Assembly: GCA_001953115.1 (NCBI GenBank)
Contig: LSSL01004491.1
Coordinates: 1 to 15,410, forward strand
DNA length: 15,410 nucleotides
Direction: 5' to 3'
Source of the DNA: Smittium mucronatum
Lineage: Eukaryota > Kickxellomycota > Harpellomycetes > Harpellales > Legeriomycetaceae
Below are positions 1 to 9,849 of the stretch, piece by piece. The first letter of the stretch is position 1; every line of letters begins with the position of its first letter. Under the pieces are notes generated by a model. The model was not told the DNA's origin. It ran no database searches and was given only the letters and a program-made list of their open reading frames with translations. The translations under genes and the position numbers were made by a program.

Positions 1-614
1 GGGCTACTATATTTGAGTACCTATAGTCATGTTTTAGTTGGTAAATATGGAAATAAAACAGTTTGGTCCTGTTTAACGTTATGGCCATGCACCATAAAAA
101 AAAGGTAATTTTTGATCCTACCCCATAAACATCAAATATTACAGAAAATATCCAAACCCTCACAAGTTTTCTTATACCATCCGTAAATAGGCGATTATAT
201 GCACAAGTAAAAAATTCTGGGAAATTTTAAAATCAAAATCGATATCGAGCCCAAAGGTAAGAATTTTTTTTCTTTAAATTAATCTTGATTTATAAAAGTA
301 ATTATACTCTTAAATCATAATAGATTTGAATTCAAAATTTTGTAGGACAAAATTTGCGATTGAAACATTTTATTTCCAGAGAGTGCAGATTACAATACAG
401 CTGGTTTATATGTATTAATTTATTTAATTTTGTTTGTGCTTCCATCATATCTGACTGGTAATAATAAACCTATTTTTTTCAAGCTAAATATATTTTATTA
501 TTTTTAAAAAAGGCATAAAATACTAAAAGCGTTTTTTTTCACGGATTATAATAATATATCAAGAAATTGCGCAAGAGATGAATTAAAATGGCTCATTAAA
601 TACCATTTTCTCCT
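1..614 (+). repeat. Left terminal inverted repeat of the MULE
   Basis: This is the reverse complement of 2740-3353 with no gaps. The outer 556 bases are identical by eye; the only differences are at 557, 569 and 584, all near the inner end. It begins with GGGCTACTAT at the very first base of the window. It contains no convincing reading frame. In this family the ends carry the transposase-binding sites and often the promoter; no site is marked here because none can be proven from one copy. Confidence 0.95.
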
Positions 615-1084
615 ATGCATTTAAACACATCAGTTATATTAAGAAAATTATGTGACTTATTAAAATATAATTATATATCCAGATTTTTTTATAGGATAGT
701 TTTGTTTGTACCTAATATCCTTAAAATGTAAAAAATGTAAATAATAGGTTTGGGAATTGTATAATCAGAATTTTTATTTTATGGAATTAATGGACGCTAT
801 TATTATCATTCAATTAGTGAAATTTCATCAGGTATTATTGATTAATACATTAAGTTCTGAATTTGTGTTTACTCATATCTTCAGTTATTGAAATAGTAAG
901 AACTAAAAATGATCTTTATTTTTAAAACCACTGTAATAAATTGCTACAAGTGATGATTTTTTTGATAAATTTTAATATAATTATAATAAAATATTTAAAT
1001 TTTAAAATTGTGTTTAATTAGGTTTAATTAATACATATTATAAAGAAAGAATTGCGTTAATATTTAGCTGAAGTTTAAAATTGT

Positions 1085-2740
1085 ATTATTTTTACAAGTC
1101 ATTTTGTTGTGACCAGATTCTATAAAATTGCCGCAATTGGTTTTTGATCTGCTTTTTGTCTCACATATACTAAAATATAGATTTTTCTTAGGTCTTACTG
1201 GGAGTTTTTTTTATCAACGGAGGCATCTTAGAGTTATCCGATAAGATCTCGCTAGAATATATTGGATTGGATGCAGATACATAAGCCTTAATAAGAGTTT
1301 ATTTTCTATGCACTTTTCCAAAATATGATTAATGGTCGATTTTTAAAAAAGACAATATTTTACTAATGTGGAGGAAAGGGATTTTATATTCCTTTATAAA
1401 TCCACATGAGCATTTATTTAAAAAAATCAATTACAGTTGATCCCTCACCTGCCCTCTCAACTCTAAATGCATTTTCATCGAATTACTTAATTATTCAGTC
1501 ACTTCCCAATATAATATTTTTTTGAAATATTTCTCTAGCCTTTGAAGAGTTTTCATTTATTCCTTTGAGTTTTAATGAAAATTCTTGTCCAACATTTGAT
1601 GTTAATTTGATTAAAATTTCAAAATAAGATTGATCTCTTTCTTCTGATATCCAATTGTTTATATAATCGGACACATTTAAAGAAATAATTCTGTATCTTG
1701 GGATAGAGAAATGTGAAGACGCCCATTTTTCATATCCTGCATCTTTTAAATAATCAAAAATTCTTTTATCTATCGATTTGATCACTTTAATTTTTCGTTT
1801 AAAGTTTTTTTTGTCAAATTCCTTTGACGCTGATCATAGATATCGTGTTAATTTTTTACCAAATTTTCCTAATATATTTCGTTCGATATTCACAAGGCAT
1901 CTTGAATATCTTTCTAGTGGAATCATGTTAGAAACGGCAGCTTCAATTCCTTTCATATCTTCTCTAATAATGACAAGGTTTTAATTATCTGATGAAGGCA
2001 TTTCAATTTTTTAGATTAGCTAAAAATTCGTTCCATGACTAATTATTCTCTATATGATGTATAACAAATAATACTGGGGATATATTCCCCGTTATTGACA
2101 TTGAAGATGCCATTAAAATTACACCACCGTATCTTGAATTCAAGCGAAAAGCGTCTAAAGATATAACTGGTATTTATTATTCTGTGAATTTAATATATTG
2201 GGATATATACATGCGAAACATAAAATTTATTATCTTTTTTCCTATAGAAAATTTTTTATCACAGGTTTTTTCATTATAATCCATCTAGGAGATTTCCGAT
2301 TTTTTTAATCTTTTCATTTTCATTTTTTAGAGACACGCTTTTTGTAGATGTCAAACATCGGTGCACCATTGAGTATTATATTTCTGATCTAAATTTTTTT
2401 AACGCGACTTTTTTGAAATAAAATAGTTTTAACTTGTGGAAAAAATCTATAAAATACGTTGAAATATCTTTAGTAGTTTTTTCTGTCAACTTAGGGCCAA
2501 TACGGTAACACGTATGTTCGTTATTTTTTATTATATGTTAAAAACCATCCTTCCTCAAACGAAGATAAAATTGTATCCTCATTAACCATTTGTACATCTA
2601 GCAGATATCCTGCTTTTAGAACTGCTAAATATTTTATATCGGAAATTCAATTCTATATTCTGTTTAATCAAAAAATATTTAGCCTGCTCTTTATTCCTGA
2701 ATATGCTTTTGATACTTTCACTAATAAATTTTTAATTGAA
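1085..2740 (-). pseudogene. Decayed MULE transposase
   Basis: Reading leftward, MULE blocks appear in order but in changing frames. ISLDAF (about 2164-2147) fits the block with the first catalytic Asp. RYGGVILMASS (about 2130-2100), PVLF..IHHIENN and SWNEFLANLK (to about 2010) fit the following conserved stretch. The frame then shifts to LVIIREDMKGIEAAV (about 1977-1933), where families usually have IISDR, so the second Asp seems to be Glu. CLVNIERNILGKF, an in-frame TGA at 1834-1836 where Trp is usual, and EKWASSHFSIPRYRIISLN follow in the same frame down to the stop at 1495. After another shift, CSCGFIKEYKIPFLH (1412-1368) is a SWIM zinc finger with one Cys replaced, then a PPLIKKTPSK linker and a CCHC-like zinc knuckle, NCGNFIESGHNKMTCK (about 1138-1091). 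At least three frame changes and several stops show that it is dead. The part above about 2220, where a DNA-binding N-terminus would lie, is not recognisable. Confidence 0.82.
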
Positions 2741-3353
2741 GGAGAAAATGGTATTTAATGAGCCATTTTGATTCATCTCTTGCGTAATTTCTTGATCTAT
2801 TATTATAATCCGTGAAAAAAAACGCTTTTAGTATTTTATGCCTTTTTTAAAAATAATAAAATATATTTAGCTTGAAAAAAATAGGTTTATTATTACCAGT
2901 CAGATATGATGGAAGCACAAACAAAATTAAATAAATTAATACATATAAACCAGCTGTATTGTAATCTGCACTCTCTGGAAATAAAATGTTTCAATCGCAA
3001 ATTTTGTCCTACAAAATTTTGAATTCAAATCTATTATGATTTAAGAGTATAATTACTTTTATAAATCAAGATTAATTTAAAGAAAAAAAATTCTTACCTT
3101 TGGGCTCGATATCGATTTTGATTTTAAAATTTCCCAGAATTTTTTACTTGTGCATATAATCGCCTATTTACGGATGGTATAAGAAAACTTGTGAGGGTTT
3201 GGATATTTTCTGTAATATTTGATGTTTATGGGGTAGGATCAAAAATTACCTTTTTTTTATGGTGCATGGCCATAACGTTAAACAGGACCAAACTGTTTTA
3301 TTTCCATATTTACCAACTAAAACATGACTATAGGTACTCAAATATAGTAGCCC
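2740..3353 (-). repeat. Right terminal inverted repeat of the MULE
   Basis: This is the inverted partner of 1-614, matching at all but three positions. The element ends at the CCC of 3351-3353, after which the sequence becomes unrelated flanking DNA beginning AATTAAAAA. The match stops sharply at 2739/2740, so the inner edge is well defined. Since the transposase relic reads leftward from near here, this arm would carry its promoter. Confidence 0.95.
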
Positions 3354-3842
3354 AATTAAAAATGTAATCAGTCTTAAACGCGATGTTTAAGCTAATAGCC
3401 ACTCATCTCAATATTTCTTTTTTTGTAAAACTATTCTTCGATTAGGAAAGTGCGATAATAGAAACGGCCTATTTTTGCAAATAAGTTTAAATGTCTATTT
3501 TTGCAAAGTTTTTTAAAAACCGGTCTATTTTTGCTATTATCTCTTTAATTTATCTGAAAGAAGTTTGATGTTGATATTTTTTTTTTTGACTTCATATTGG
3601 CGTATATTTAATACAAAATGGCTAATTTGACAAATTCTTGCCTAAATTTACCTTTATTTGAAAAATCGACATCTAGATTAATAAATTGGCTGTTATTTCA
3701 CCAATTTAATATTCTATTGGATAATTTATCATATTTTTAGCATTTGGCTTTATTAAAACGTTTTTTTTTTAAAGGGAATTTATTCATAATATTTAAATAC
3801 TAGAAAAATCTAAAGTAAAAGTACAATAAAAGAAATAAATAA
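3354..3842. other. Non-coding flank right of the MULE
   Basis: This stretch is AT-rich with no reading frame of note. The only structure seen is a cluster of three CTATTTTTGC motifs (3469, 3495, 3525) enclosed by an 8-bp inverted pair, listed separately. Confidence 0.5.
3454..3541. repeat. Three-copy CTATTTTTGC motif inside an 8-bp inverted pair
   Basis: The motif CTATTTTTGC occurs at 3469, 3495 and 3525, spaced 26 and 30 bases apart. The block is bounded by GATAATAG (3454-3461) and its exact inverse CTATTATC (3534-3541). It may be a leftover transposon end with subterminal repeats, but no partner end was found by eye and nothing identifies a family. Confidence 0.45.
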
Positions 3843-4487
3843 TTAAAATTTCATCCCACTCACATCTGTCACTTTAGCGGTTCCGTACCCACTGAGCATT
3901 GGTTCAATGTTATTAAAAATATAACTATGGATATTGCACAGATCTTCGCGGTAGTCATATCTGCACGTCTTTTAGACCTCAACTCCCTCGTATTTGACAG
4001 CACAAAAATAACTGTTAATTTTTGGTCAATCCAGACATCGAATTAGGTTTATAATAATCTAATAGAAAGTCATAATTTCAAAGATAGGAGTAAAGTTCAT
4101 TAATGAGTCTATAAAAGGATTTGTGGTTCCGAATTTGATTAACTTACAAGCCGGTTCATTTTTTTTAAATTAAGAATTTTATTGGCAGATAATACACCGG
4201 CTAACATTAGCAAAACTTATACTACAATCAACAATCAGCAATAAGCAAAATGCCTCAGGTGTAATTACAAGTTTTGACCAAATGATTTCTTTAAATGAAA
4301 AATTAATTCCTATTTTGGTATTCCTGAAAGATTGGCAAAACAAAAAAAAACCAATGGATATTTTTGTGCAACAATGAGATTTTTCTTTGTCTATTATATC
4401 TTTTATGCTATTGCACGAAAATAGTATTTCTGAATTTTGGCTACTTAGTTCAGGTTCGCAATCTAATCGATGCGATCTGCAAATCAT
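3843..4487 (-). pseudogene. Unidentified decayed reading frame
   Basis: One minus-strand frame runs from an ATG at 4487 to a TAA at 3843-3845 with about five internal stops. The first 102 codons (4487-4179) are uninterrupted. The final part carries sequence with a protein-like look and a higher GC content than its surroundings: GTTNPFIDSLMNFTPIFEIM, then YDYREDLCNIHSYIFNN and IEPMLSGYGTAKVTDVSGMKF just before the stop. I do not recognise the family. It sits between a MULE and a Copia relic, so a transposon protein is a fair guess, but a decayed host gene is equally possible. Part of the frame could be chance; the C-terminal third is the most convincing. Confidence 0.45.
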
Positions 4488-5154
4488 TTCAGATCAGCCT
4501 ATTATTTACCGTTTTCAGGACTCAACGATGAATGAGCTCCTATTTGTGTAATCTACTATTATATTTCTTCAATAAATTATTTTTAGCCAATTGAAAGTGC
4601 GTATAAAAAATAAGTAACTGTATTGACTAAAAATTGAGTTCCATTTTTATACCTATATCCCTATAGAGAATAATGTAAATTGTTAAGCTACTTGTGAATG
4701 CCTAATAAAAACAATCAACGAATAATATCCTTTTCATTGATCTGACCAATTCAATATGTTCAGTAAATAATTTTGTTGATTAATAGGATGTATAACTAAC
4801 ATATAGACTTTATTTGGTCTGTCATCAGGATTTGAAGAAAACTAGGTTTAATGAATGTATCCAATAAAATCCAATAGGGCTTTAGGATGTTTAGATTAAA
4901 AAAATCAAATAATTGCCTGCCAATAAATTTAATGGTAAAGGAAATAGTTATTAATCATATATATTTTTTTATAGGTTCTGAAAAATAGATGGCTGCTGGT
5001 GGTAGCAGATAAAACCACCTTGTCAAATAGCGATCTATCGATATTTTTTTCAAAAACAAGAGGTAGAAATTTTTATTGGCCGAATAGTTGAAAGAGCTAT
5101 TTCTTGTCATTTACAGATAAAATGATACGAGCGAATCAGTTTTAGATCATCTTT

Positions 5155-5780
5155 TTAGACGGGCATAAAATTCCGTTTGTTAGTAATTATTTCGGAAAGG
5201 TGGAGTTTCAGTTTGAAGGAATGGAAATAGCGATACAAAAGTTTTAAAACTAAGAGGTTAGAAAATAGGCCAAAAATGTATAAGCCTGTTGGCATGGAGC
5301 ACAAATATTCAATTTGGTGGTTACTCTGGTTAACCAATATATTTTATATGTAGAGCTCTAATGACGCTATACTGCCGTGGTGTTTGAGGATATAGCTCTC
5401 CGATAAAATATTGCAGGAGGCAAATTTTGATTCGCTAGCTGAGTATCACGTATTTAGCTTTGCAGCTAGAGATAGATATATAGCTGCTTCACTATTAGGA
5501 TATGTGATATTCAAAAAGTAATTACCGCATTTATCCCATTTTAGCGCCTCATATCCTATTCGGATTCGAGTGTTCTAAAGGAGAGTATGCTCATTCAGTA
5601 TTAATATTCGATTCGATGATCATGTCTGATATAAGCTGTTCGAGTTGTGAGGCTAGTAGTGTGAAGCAAATTAAAAATGTCTATTTTGGCCATTGGAGGC
5701 ATTGGTTTACGATGTTGTTGAGTCTATGTTTGTGTACTGTGACATATATTTGCTGATCATTGGATAAAACCAAAAAATAC
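5155..5780 (-). pseudogene. Copia-type retrotransposon polyprotein relic (end of RT, RNase H, C-terminus)
   Basis: Minus-strand blocks appear in the order found at the 3' end of Ty1/Copia pol. HRKPMPPMAKIDIFNLLHTT (about 5717-5658) resembles the HW-A-KRI-RYL-GT segment after RT. TRIRIGY..DKCGNYF (about 5573-5528) resembles RRSTSGY...W. ITYPNSEAAIYLSLAAK (about 5514-5464) fits the TLSSTEAEY-AL-AAK block of RNase H. CNILSESYILKHHGS (about 5419-5375) fits CDNQSAI-LAKNP, and SVIRALHIKYIG (about 5364-5329) fits SRTKHIDIKYHF. QIEYLCSMPTGLYIFGLFSNLL (within the 60-codon open stretch 5337-5155) fits the I-L-Y-PT-Q-AD-FTK tail. Frames change repeatedly and catalytic positions are lost (for example the Glu of the TEAEY-like block is Ala). 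No LTR was recognised on either side. Confidence 0.68.
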
Positions 5781-6009
5781 TTTCGTTTTAATAGAATCCA
5801 GAAGTTTTCGTATCTAAATTTGGAAAAAATGCAATCAACCAAGGTTCATTGGCTGGGAATACAACTAGATATATAAATATAATTTCTCGATTTAAATGGG
5901 ACAAAACTTATCAGATATAAAATTTAATTAAAGCTCTAATATTTGCTTGGTTTCACTCCTAATATCACATTTTTTCGGATTCCCACAGCTAAATATAAAT
6001 TTCTGAAAA

Positions 6010-7973
6010 ATGCTTTCTCTCAAGACATCTATCGTCAGATCTGCCTCTAGAACTGCTGTGAGATCTGCAGCCTCAAAGCTCCCCATCGCTTCACTAAACA
6101 AGATTCAGCTCTATCATTCCTTCTCCATCCCAAGGTATTTTGTTTTTCTTTCGTCTCCCCTTTCAATTTCAAAATTTTCTATGTCATTATTTACATTTTC
6201 TCTTTAATTTCAAGAAACCACTCTCGCCTCCAATCACTATCATCCCTGCAGGCTAAGAATGTCGCTGTCCCAAGAATTCAAAAGATGACTTATAGCTCCA
6301 GTGGTATTTTCTACTTTCCATTTACATCTTTTTCAAAACACAAGTTTCTTGTTTTTTCAAATTCAACCTCTTTCGTATTCTAAAAAACTTTATCATGTTT
6401 TTTTCCCTTCTAGATTTGCCTGATTATACTCTTGTTGCTATGCCTGCCCTTTCACCAACAATGGAAATGGGAAACATAGGTACCTGGAAAGTCAAGGTTG
6501 GTGATAAAGTGGAGCCTGGAGATGTATTGGTTGAAATTGAAACTGATAAGGCTCAAATGGACTTTGAATACCAAGATAGTGGTTACATCGCCAAACTATT
6601 GAAAGATTCTGGCTCTCATGACGTTCCAATCGAGACTGTAAGTTTACCTACTTCTTATTCTCGTCTCTTTTTTTCTTACTTTTCACATTCGCCTTCTTTT
6701 TAAAAATAAGCCCATTGCAATCATTGTCGACGAAGAATCTCAAGTTGATGCTTTCAAGGATTTCGTTCTTGAAAAAGATTCTGGATCTACCCCTGCTGCT
6801 GCTGCATCTTCTTCCCAGCCTTCTGCCAACGAGGCCTCCACCTCAGAACTTAAAGATCAATCTTTAGCTGCTGGTTCCTTTGCTTCTGGTTCAACCGGAG
6901 ACCGCGTTATCGCTACTCCATTATCCAAGGTACACATTCGCCATATTTTTTCCATATCCTTGTAAAATTATAACAAAAATTTTCTATACCAGGTCGTCGC
7001 CAGCGAGAACAATGTTGATCTGTCAACCGTCAAGGGGACAGGGCTTGATGGTGCAATCACTAAATCTGATGTTTTAGCTAAGGCCGAAGAATGTAAGTCA
7101 ACTAATCTGCTCCTAATATTCTATTCCAAAATATTAATAGTTTTATTAATTTGGTTTCCTTTTCCTTTAATTTCATTACATTTAGTGAAATCAGCTCCAG
7201 CTGTTCAAGAGAAGGCCCCAGCTGCTCCTGCTCCTGCAGCTAAGGCCCCTGCTGTTGCCTCTGAACAACCAGCAGCCCTCGGCTATCACGATATCCCAGT
7301 AACAAACATGCGTAGAGTTATAGCCAAGCGCTTGCTTGAGTCTAAGACATCTACTCCTCACTACACTTTGAACATCGAAGCTAGAGTCGACAGTCTGAAC
7401 AAGCTTAGAGCAGCATTAAATGAGACTTCTCAGGGTAAATACAAGTTAACAGTCAATGACTTTATTGTTAAAGCTGCAGCATTAGCATTGAAGGCTGTTC
7501 CTGCCGTCAACGTCAGCTGGCAAGACACTTTCATTAGACAGTATCACCATGCCGACATTTCAATTGCCACTCAAACTCCAGATGGTTTGATTACTCCAAT
7601 CGTCAAAACTTGCGATGTCAGAGGTCTCGAATCAATCTCAAATGAGATTAAAGCTCTCGCAGTTAAAGCTAGAGCCGGGAAATTGAAACCCGCAGAATTC
7701 CAAGGTGGCTCCTTTTCGATTTCTAACTTGGGAATGTTTGGCATTTCATCATTCACAGCCATTATCAACCCACCTCAATCAGCAATTCTTTCTGTTGGAA
7801 CTACACAAAAGAAGATGATCCCAGATGAAACTAACGAAAAGGGATTCAGCGTCGTTTCCGTTAACTCCTTCACTTTGAATGCAGATCACCGTGCCATTGA
7901 TGGTGCCGTCGGTGCTGAATTCATGATGAGCTTCAAATCTTACATCGAAAACCCTCTGACTATGCTTTTGTAG
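6010..7973 (+). CDS. LAT1/DLAT: Dihydrolipoamide acetyltransferase, E2 of the pyruvate dehydrogenase complex (six exons)
   Basis: E2 transfers acetyl groups from lipoate to CoA and forms the core of the mitochondrial pyruvate dehydrogenase complex. Exons deduced from frame and GT-AG sites: 6010-6134, 6215-6303, 6414-6637, 6711-6929, 6993-7092, 7186-7973. Joined they give 1545 nt, 514 residues and a TAG stop. Residues 1-71 form a Ser/Arg/Lys-rich presequence with no acidic residue, as expected for mitochondrial import. The lipoyl domain covers about 75-150 with the lipoyl lysine at K117 in ETDKAQMDF. An Ala/Ser/Pro linker leads to the E1/E3-binding domain at about 211-250 (RVIATPLSK...GAITKSDVL), a second Ala/Pro/Lys linker (254-284), and the catalytic domain from about 286 with [11 protein letters not shown] and the HRAIDG active site (H487, D491). 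A single lipoyl domain and this length fit fungal E2s. The first ATG in frame is used. It is the only intact host gene in the window. Branched-chain or 2-oxoglutarate E2 is less likely given PALSPTM and [10 protein letters not shown]. The symbol is by orthology. Confidence 0.96.
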
Positions 7974-8654
7974 ATGTGACTATTATTTTTAATATTTTTG
8001 TCATTTCTTTTTATTTCAAATATTCTTGCACAGTCTTTTACACTTTATTACGAAATAGTTATTTTTTTTTACCTTAAATCGATTCATAAATCCTTGCAAC
8101 TTTTATTACAATACCATTTTGATTTATATGACTGTCTTGTGATGAAGCTATATGTAAGATTCGCTGAGACTAAACAGATTATTGTAATTAGTATTTACTA
8201 AAAAAATGTGCTTTTTTCGAATGGGGTTAGAATTTCTTTAACTGAATTTTGGCTTCACGAGTTCTTCAATCTTTACATGAGACTTCAAAGCCAACATCTT
8301 GAATACAAATCAATATATTCAAACGATTTATTGAATATATTACCAAGATAAATATTATTTCTAGAGAACACGTGTGCACTCATCTATTTATTTTAATATT
8401 TTTTAAACCCGCACTATTAAAAAATCGAGAAAACTCGACCACTTTTAAATTAAGAAATCCAAAGATACAAATGCCCTACCACCGGTTGAAGATTGTTTAT
8501 CAAATCTTTTTAGATGGGTAATATTTAAAATTTTAGTGATTTTATTATTATATCAAATTACGAAATTGGGTACCCTTTCTTATCATTCCTGCAACTAAAC
8601 TTCAAGGCAATATGCGGAACATCAAATCTTAATAAAAGAGTCCGTTAGTTTAAT
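7974..8654. other. 3' flank of the E2 gene
   Basis: This is AT-rich sequence with T-rich stretches suited to a 3' UTR, but no clear AATAAA is seen soon after the TAG stop. The 67-codon frame at 7998-8201 looks like chance. No gene or repeat is recognised. Confidence 0.5.
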
Positions 8655-9020
8655 TCAATCTAAGGCCATTTTCTTCATCATTATTGGCACTCCTAACTAT
8701 TGCTAACTGATCTAGCATCTGTTCCTCTGCAGCATATTTTATGAAAGTTTAGTTGGCCGGATCCATTTTTATGTTGGAAAGTTTACTATGATCAATAATG
8801 GTCGAGGTTGATCTCTAGTTGGAAGCTCGGACATCTTAAAATCTACTTGACCTTTGACAATGAACTTAATATAAAGCTTCAATTCCCCTTTAAAATTCCA
8901 AATAACTGTATATGGTACTAGATTAATATAAGAAATTATTCTTACACTTACATTGTTCAATTCATGAACAATGTAAATCCAACAATTTATAATCGATAAG
9001 GGTTCTACATGGATTTTCAC
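8655..9020 (-). pseudogene. Possible decayed reading frame, family uncertain
   Basis: A minus-strand frame of 83 codons (9020-8769) is followed, after a frame change, by a second run (about 8766-8660) containing YAAEEQMLDQLAIVRSANND. Both use more balanced codons than the surrounding poly-AT sequence. The stretch FKGELKLYIKFIVKGQVDFK (about 8892-8833) faintly recalls the GR-LKQY-KP-KWG-K block of piggyBac transposases, but the spacing is off and no other piggyBac block was seen, so I do not assign it. It could also be part of a host pseudogene or chance. Confidence 0.3.
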
Positions 9021-9635
9021 CTATGTAAAACCTTATCAAGAACTTCACCAGCTTCGCTGAATAAAGTTCACTATTTAAACCACTTATTTGGACTTCATTG
9101 AAAAAGCAAGTGGTTCAATCTATTAAGCCTATCCTACAGTTTTAGTTTCCTTTGTCTTTATTAGTTTTTATTTAATAAAACATTATCTTTTAAAACATTA
9201 AGTTAGTTCCTTGGAGTCCCATCCTCAAAATATGTCTTTTTAATCGATATAAATTTTTTGCTACTTTGGAATAGCTGATAGGAATATGGCTGAGTTCATT
9301 GCACTTGAGTTATGACTATTTTCAATAACTTATCAACCAATTTTAGTATTTTCTTTTCTTTCTGATATTTTTTTAATAATGCAAACTCACAGAAAAATTG
9401 TGTTAACAACAATAAAAGCCACTTAATTATCCCGAGTTTAAAATGATCTCTACTATGTTTTAATTAAAAATATTTTATTTATTATTAAAACCAACTACAT
9501 CTTTCTAATATAATGAGTGTTGTTGCTCCAGCTGCTAGTTAGAAGTCCTTTAAAAATCATTTCACAAATTTATAATTTAAATAAACGATTTAATATCAAT
9601 AGAAATCAGAATTATTTAAATTGTATATTTCTATA

Positions 9636-9650
9636 ATATATATATATATA
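9636..9650. repeat. TA dinucleotide microsatellite
   Basis: An uninterrupted run of alternating A and T of about 15 bases in AT-rich non-coding DNA. Confidence 0.85.
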
Positions 9651-9822
9651 TCACAGTGATTTAACGAGGTAACCTTTCATTTATAAATCGTAATTATCTG
9701 TAATTAATTGGTAAGATAAAAGTTTGTTGCAAATAAAAGCCGAATATTATGAGGGAAGATAATATAAAATCACTAATAGACATTGAAAAGGCTTAAATTG
9801 AGTGGGAGTATATAATAAAAAC

Positions 9823-9849
9823 AATAATAATAATAATAATAATAATAAT
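9823..9849. repeat. AAT trinucleotide microsatellite, nine units
   Basis: Nine consecutive AAT units, 27 bases, ending before CGAG. It lies in non-coding DNA. Confidence 0.9.

Larger units (their letters stand above)
1..3353 (-). mobile_element. Mutator-like element (MULE) with long terminal inverted repeats, transposase dead
   Basis: The first and last 614 bases are inverted copies of each other, both ending in GGGCTACTATATTTG, which defines a 3353-bp unit. Between them, on the minus strand, are scattered blocks of a MULE (Mutator superfamily) transposase. Long TIRs of hundreds of bases are typical of Mutator elements. The family makes target duplications of about 9 bp; the bases just after the right end are AATTAAAAA, but the left flank is outside the window, so the duplication cannot be confirmed. 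The element cannot encode an active transposase as it stands, and could move only if one is supplied in trans. Strand is given as that of the transposase. Superfamily assignment rests on hand-read protein motifs, not a search. Confidence 0.85.

Noticed and set aside
1778..1984. 68-codon plus-strand frame
   Set aside because: It is antisense to the MULE transposase relic, which has recognisable blocks on the minus strand.
4360..5340. Plus-strand fragments resembling an IS1595/ISXO2-type (Merlin-like) transposase, such as ENSISEFWLLSSG and GRNFYW
   Set aside because: The similarity was weak and needed many frame changes. The right part is far better explained by the Copia C-terminus on the other strand, and no terminal repeats were found.
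7571..7768. 65-codon minus-strand frame
   Set aside because: Antisense shadow of the E2 catalytic domain.
9075..9118. AACCACTT...AAGTGGTT inverted pair, considered as a possible tRNA arm
   Set aside because: No cloverleaf, anticodon arm or T-arm consensus could be built around it.
9513..9542. A start-like ATG followed by MSVVAPAAS and a stop
   Set aside because: Only nine codons, with no continuation in a convincing frame and no splice site clearly joining it to anything.
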